NCBI RefSeq assembly: GCF_016783915.1
Contig: NZ_JADHVT010000035.1
Coordinates: 1-36,976 of the forward strand
Source: Acidovorax sp.
GTDB lineage: Bacteria > Pseudomonadota > Gammaproteobacteria > Burkholderiales > Burkholderiaceae_C
Length of the DNA: 36,976 bases
Reading direction: 5' to 3'
The position numbers and the translations under genes were made by a program. Below are positions 33,883 through 36,976 of this stretch, in pieces. How positions within the stretch are numbered: position 1 is the stretch's first letter; the number at the start of each line of letters is the position of its first letter. Under the pieces are notes generated by a model that worked only from the letters and a program-made list of their open reading frames with translations, made no database searches and was not told the DNA's origin.

Positions 33883-34518
33883 TTACAGCACCCCCATCAG
33901 GTACACAAAGGTGAAAACGCCGATCCAGACCACGTCCAGGAAGTGCCAGAACATGGACAGGCACATCAGGCGGCGGTTGTTCTCGGGGATCAGGCCATGC
34001 TTGCCAATCTGGACCATCAGCACTACCAGCCAGATCAGGCCGAAGGTGACGTGCAGGCCGTGGGTGCCCACCAGCGTGAAGAATGCCGACAGGAAGGCAC
34101 TGCGCTGCGGGCCAGCGCCTTCGTGCAGCAGGTGCGAGAACTCATACAGCTCCAGCCCCAGAAAGCACAGGCCAAACACGCCGGTTACCGCCAGCCACAG
34201 CAGCGTGCCGCGCACATCGCCCAGCTGCTTGCGCAGCATGGCAAAACCGAAGGTGATGGACGACAGCAGCAGGAAGGCGGTGTTGATGGCCACCAGGGTC
34301 AGGTCGAACAACTGCGCGCCGGTGGGGCCTGCGGCATAGCTGCGACCCAGCACGCCGTAGGTGGCGAACAGCGCTGCAAAGATGAGACAGTCGCTCATCA
34401 GGTACAGCCAGAAACCCAGGGCCGTGCCGTTTTCAGGATGGGGCTCGTGCGCGAGGTGGTACTCGCGCGGGGCCAGGGCGCCTGCTGCGGCGCCAGCGTG
34501 GATGCGGATATCAGACAT
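33883..34518 (-). CDS. cyoC: cytochrome bo3 ubiquinol oxidase subunit III
   Basis: The 211-residue subunit has five membrane helices, as in the quinol oxidase form. [39 protein letters not shown] and [14 protein letters not shown] are family signatures. The gene overlaps the end of cyoB by eight bases, so translation is coupled. It has no redox centre and supports proton uptake by subunit I. Confidence 0.96.
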   Translation of the reverse strand: MSDIRIHAGAAAGALAPREYHLAHEPHPENGTALGFWLYLMSDCLIFAALFATYGVLGRSYAAGPTGAQLFDLTLVAINTAFLLLSSITFGFAMLRKQLGDVRGTLLWLAVTGVFGLCFLGLELYEFSHLLHEGAGPQRSAFLSAFFTLVGTHGLHVTFGLIWLVVLMVQIGKHGLIPENNRRLMCLSMFWHFLDVVWIGVFTFVYLMGVL

Positions 34519-36526
34519 GGCGGGCCAGTTGGAGTGTGCGGGCTTCTTCGGTGGAGATCACCTCGGATGCCGGGATGTAGAAGTCACGCTTGTAGTTGAA
34601 CGTGTGGATGATGGCGGCCAGAACGACGGCCGCAAACGAGACGCCCGCCAGCAGCCACATGTGCCAGATCAGTGCAAAGCCGAACACCAGCGACAGCCCC
34701 GAGATCACCACGCCAGCGCCAGTGTTGGCCGGCATGTGGATGGGCTGGAAGCCCGCCAGAGGACGCTTGTATCCGTGCTTCTTCATGTCCCACCACGCGT
34801 CGATCTCGTGCACCACGGGGGTGAAGGCAAAGTTGTAGTTGGGTGGAGGCGACGAGGTGGCCCACTCCAGCGTGCGGCCGTCCCAGGGGTCGCCCGTCCA
34901 GTCGCGCAGTTGGTCGCGCTTCAGGAAGCTGACCACCAGCTGGATCAGGAAGCAACCAATGCCTGCGGCAATCATGGCCGCGCCGATGGCAGCGATCACG
35001 AACCAGATCTGAAGTGACTGGTCTTCGAAGTGGTTGGCACGGCGGGTGACGCCCATCAGGCCCAGCACATACAGCGGCGTGAACGCCACCCAGAAGCCCA
35101 CCAGCCACAGCCAGAAGGAGCGCACGCCCCAGGTGCGGTCGAGCTTGTAGCCAAACGCCTTGGGGTACCAGTAGTTGATGCCGGCAAACATGGCAAACAC
35201 CACGCCGCCGATGATCACGTTGTGGAAGTGGGCGATGAGGAACAGGCTGTTGTGCAGCACGAAGTCGGCCGGGGGCACGGCCAGCAGCACGCCGGTCATG
35301 CCGCCGATGGCGAACGTGACCATGAACGCCACGGTCCACATCATGGGCAGCTCAAAGCGGATGCGGCCCTTGTACATGGTGAACAGCCAGTTGAATATCT
35401 TCGCGCCCGTGGGGATCGAGATGATCATGGTCGTGATACCGAAGAAGGTGTTCACGCTGGCACCCGAGCCCATGGTGAAGAAGTGATGCAGCCACACCAG
35501 GTACGACAGGATGGTGATACACACCGTGGCGTACACCATGGAGGTGTAGCCGAACAGACGCTTCTTGCTGAAGGTGGCGACCACTTCGGAGAACACACCG
35601 AAGGCAGGCAGCACCAGGATGTACACCTCAGGGTGGCCCCAGATCCAGATCAGGTTCACGTACAGCATGGGGTTGCCACCCAGCTCATTGGTGAAGAAGT
35701 TGGTGCCGACATAGCGGTCCAGCGACATCAGCACCAGTGCGGCCGTGAGCACGGGGAACGACGCAACGATCAGCGCGTTGGTGCACAAGGCAGTCCAGGT
35801 GAACACGGGCATCTTCATCAGGCTCATGCCCGGTGCGCGCATCTTGATGATGGTCACGATCAGGTTGATACCCGAGAGCGTGGTGCCCACCCCGGCAATT
35901 TGCAGCGCCCAGATGTAGTAATCCAGACCCGTACTCGGGCTCTGCGCCCCCAGGTTGGACAGTGCCAGCCAGCCGGAGGTGGAGAACTCGCCCAGGAACA
36001 GCGACACCATCACCAGCACGGCGCCCGCCGTGGTCATCCAGAAGCTGAAGTTGTTCAGGAACGGGAAGGACACGTCGCGCGCCCCGATCTGCAGGGGCAC
36101 GAGGTAGTTCATCAGCCCCGTGACCAGCGGCATCGCCACGAAGAAAATCATGATCACGCCGTGTGCGGTGAAGATCTGGTCGTAGTGGTGCGGCGGCAGG
36201 TAACCCATGTTGTCGCCAAAGGCCATGGCCTGCTGCAGGCGCATCATCACAGCGTCGGCAAAGCCACGCAGCAGCATCACCAAGCCCAGGATCATGTACA
36301 TGATGCCGATGCGTTTGTGGTCAATGCTGCAGATCCAGTCGCGCCACAGAGGGCCCCACAGGCGGAACTTGGTGATGCCGGCCACGACGACCAGGCCGCC
36401 AAGCACCACGGCAATAAAAGTGGCCAGCACGATGGGCTCGTGCGCCATCGGCACGGCGTCCCAGCTGAGGCGGCCCAGCGCCCAATGGGCAGGAGATACG
36501 GTTTCGGAGGACATAGGAGTGCTCAT
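34511..36526 (-). CDS. cyoB: cytochrome bo3 ubiquinol oxidase subunit I
   Basis: The 671-residue subunit reduces oxygen to water and pumps protons. Ligands visible are His122 and His435 (heme b), His433 (heme o3), and His298, His347 and His348 (copper B), with Tyr302 of the His-Tyr cross-link in [11 protein letters not shown]. Arg87, Asp91, His114 and Gln117 have the same spacing as the quinol-site residues Arg71, Asp75, His98 and Gln101 of Escherichia coli CyoB, which supports quinol rather than cytochrome c as donor. The ATG overlaps the cyoA stop as TAATG; a second ATG at 36514 is possible. Confidence 0.98.
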   Translation of the reverse strand: MSTPMSSETVSPAHWALGRLSWDAVPMAHEPIVLATFIAVVLGGLVVVAGITKFRLWGPLWRDWICSIDHKRIGIMYMILGLVMLLRGFADAVMMRLQQAMAFGDNMGYLPPHHYDQIFTAHGVIMIFFVAMPLVTGLMNYLVPLQIGARDVSFPFLNNFSFWMTTAGAVLVMVSLFLGEFSTSGWLALSNLGAQSPSTGLDYYIWALQIAGVGTTLSGINLIVTIIKMRAPGMSLMKMPVFTWTALCTNALIVASFPVLTAALVLMSLDRYVGTNFFTNELGGNPMLYVNLIWIWGHPEVYILVLPAFGVFSEVVATFSKKRLFGYTSMVYATVCITILSYLVWLHHFFTMGSGASVNTFFGITTMIISIPTGAKIFNWLFTMYKGRIRFELPMMWTVAFMVTFAIGGMTGVLLAVPPADFVLHNSLFLIAHFHNVIIGGVVFAMFAGINYWYPKAFGYKLDRTWGVRSFWLWLVGFWVAFTPLYVLGLMGVTRRANHFEDQSLQIWFVIAAIGAAMIAAGIGCFLIQLVVSFLKRDQLRDWTGDPWDGRTLEWATSSPPPNYNFAFTPVVHEIDAWWDMKKHGYKRPLAGFQPIHMPANTGAGVVISGLSLVFGFALIWHMWLLAGVSFAAVVLAAIIHTFNYKRDFYIPASEVISTEEARTLQLARHV

Positions 36527-36976
36527 TAACGGATGCTGGCGCCAGACGTTGGTGCCGGTGCGTTGCGGGTTTCGAGTGCTGCCACAACCTGAGAGGCGTT
36601 TTGCACGGTGCAGACGTCCTGGGGCAGGTTCAGCCCTGCAGCGCGCACGTAGGCGTCGCCACCCAGGGCGTCAACGGCCATCATGTGGTGCATGCACATC
36701 TTTCCGTCTTCGACGCAGCGGTTCAGCACCTTGTCATACAGGCCTTCGTCCACCGAGGCAAAGCGCTGTACCGGATCGCGTTCGCTGGGCTTGACCAGGT
36801 TCAGGTAGGTGCCCTTGTCCAAGGGCTTGCCTTCGGTCTTGGCTTTTTGCACCCACTGCGCAAATTCATCGTTGCTCAGGCCATGGAACTTGAACGTCAT
36901 GCCCGAGAAGCCTGCGCCGCTGTAGTGCGAAGACATGCCCTTGAACACGCCGGGCCTGTTGATCACCGCGTTCAAC
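36526..36976 (-). CDS. cyoA: cytochrome bo3 ubiquinol oxidase subunit II, C-terminal part
   Basis: Only about 150 C-terminal residues are in the window; the gene continues beyond the right edge, including the signal peptide and membrane helices. [20 protein letters not shown] is the end of the cupredoxin-like domain in its quinol oxidase form, and [10 protein letters not shown] begins the COX_ARM region. The tail after it (about 60 residues, [17 protein letters not shown]) is typical of long betaproteobacterial CyoA. Its stop codon overlaps the cyoB start by one base. Confidence 0.92.
   Translation of the reverse strand, partial: LNAVINRPGVFKGMSSHYSGAGFSGMTFKFHGLSNDEFAQWVQKAKTEGKPLDKGTYLNLVKPSERDPVQRFASVDEGLYDKVLNRCVEDGKMCMHHMMAVDALGGDAYVRAAGLNLPQDVCTVQNASQVVAALETRNAPAPTSGASIR

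Noticed and set aside
35030-36529. 499-codon plus-strand frame opposite cyoB
   Set aside because: Extremely His, Gln and Arg rich, as expected for the complement of a hydrophobic membrane protein gene.

Overview
The window looks like a chromosomal segment of a GC-rich betaproteobacterium, most likely of the family Comamonadaceae (Acidovorax-like). This rests on codon composition and on gene content: a bo3 quinol oxidase followed by SURF1 and a RegBA pair, the order gntR/sdhCDAB/sdhE/gltA/mdh/citE-like/acnB, a glutathione-dependent formaldehyde operon, and a decayed short repeat of a type I associate with this family. The assignment is inference; no database was searched. I saw no rRNA, tRNA, CRISPR array or transposase gene.

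Layout. (1) 1-3504: end of a DMT/EamA transporter, a small YjdJ-type acetyltransferase, and a LysR regulator divergent from a PIG3-type quinone oxidoreductase, with a perfect 16-bp palindrome between them. (2) 3540-5258: a lipid A phosphoethanolamine transferase (EptA/MCR family) with a PmrA-box-like site next to its start. (3) 5259-5704: a gene-free stretch holding a 184-bp nested palindromic, MITE-like element. (4) 5705-12225: a minus-strand signalling operon, read in the order PAS-GGDEF-EAL-REC protein, 74-aa unknown, HDOD protein, histidine kinase, REC-HD-GYP protein. Three consecutive junctions are ATGA overlaps. The GGDEF and EAL motifs of the first protein are degenerate and the last gene is split by a one-base frameshift. 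(5) 12407-14864: frmR-frmA-fghA, formaldehyde detoxification, with a likely FrmR operator. (6) 15083-26829: a TCA-cycle block, sdhCDAB-sdhE-gltA on the minus strand, then a GntR/HutC regulator divergent from mdh, a CitE-like lyase, a small secreted protein and acnB. (7) 26973-30662: a DUF3592/ankyrin-repeat membrane protein broken by a frameshift, then an SbmA/BacA-family protein. (8) 30765-36976: cyoABCD (cyoA cut by the window edge), SURF1, and a RegB/RegA-type redox two-component pair, all on the minus strand and tightly packed.

How it fits together. Succinate dehydrogenase and the bo3 oxidase share the ubiquinone pool, and the RegB-like kinase carries the quinone-sensing GGxxNPF motif, so the window links carbon flow through the TCA cycle, electron delivery to quinone, a quinol-consuming oxidase and a probable quinone redox sensor. 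The GntR operator candidate lies inside the promoter spacer of its own gene and just upstream of the mdh promoter. The signalling operon at 5.7-12.2 kb is the least conventional part and the best candidate for a system not yet described.
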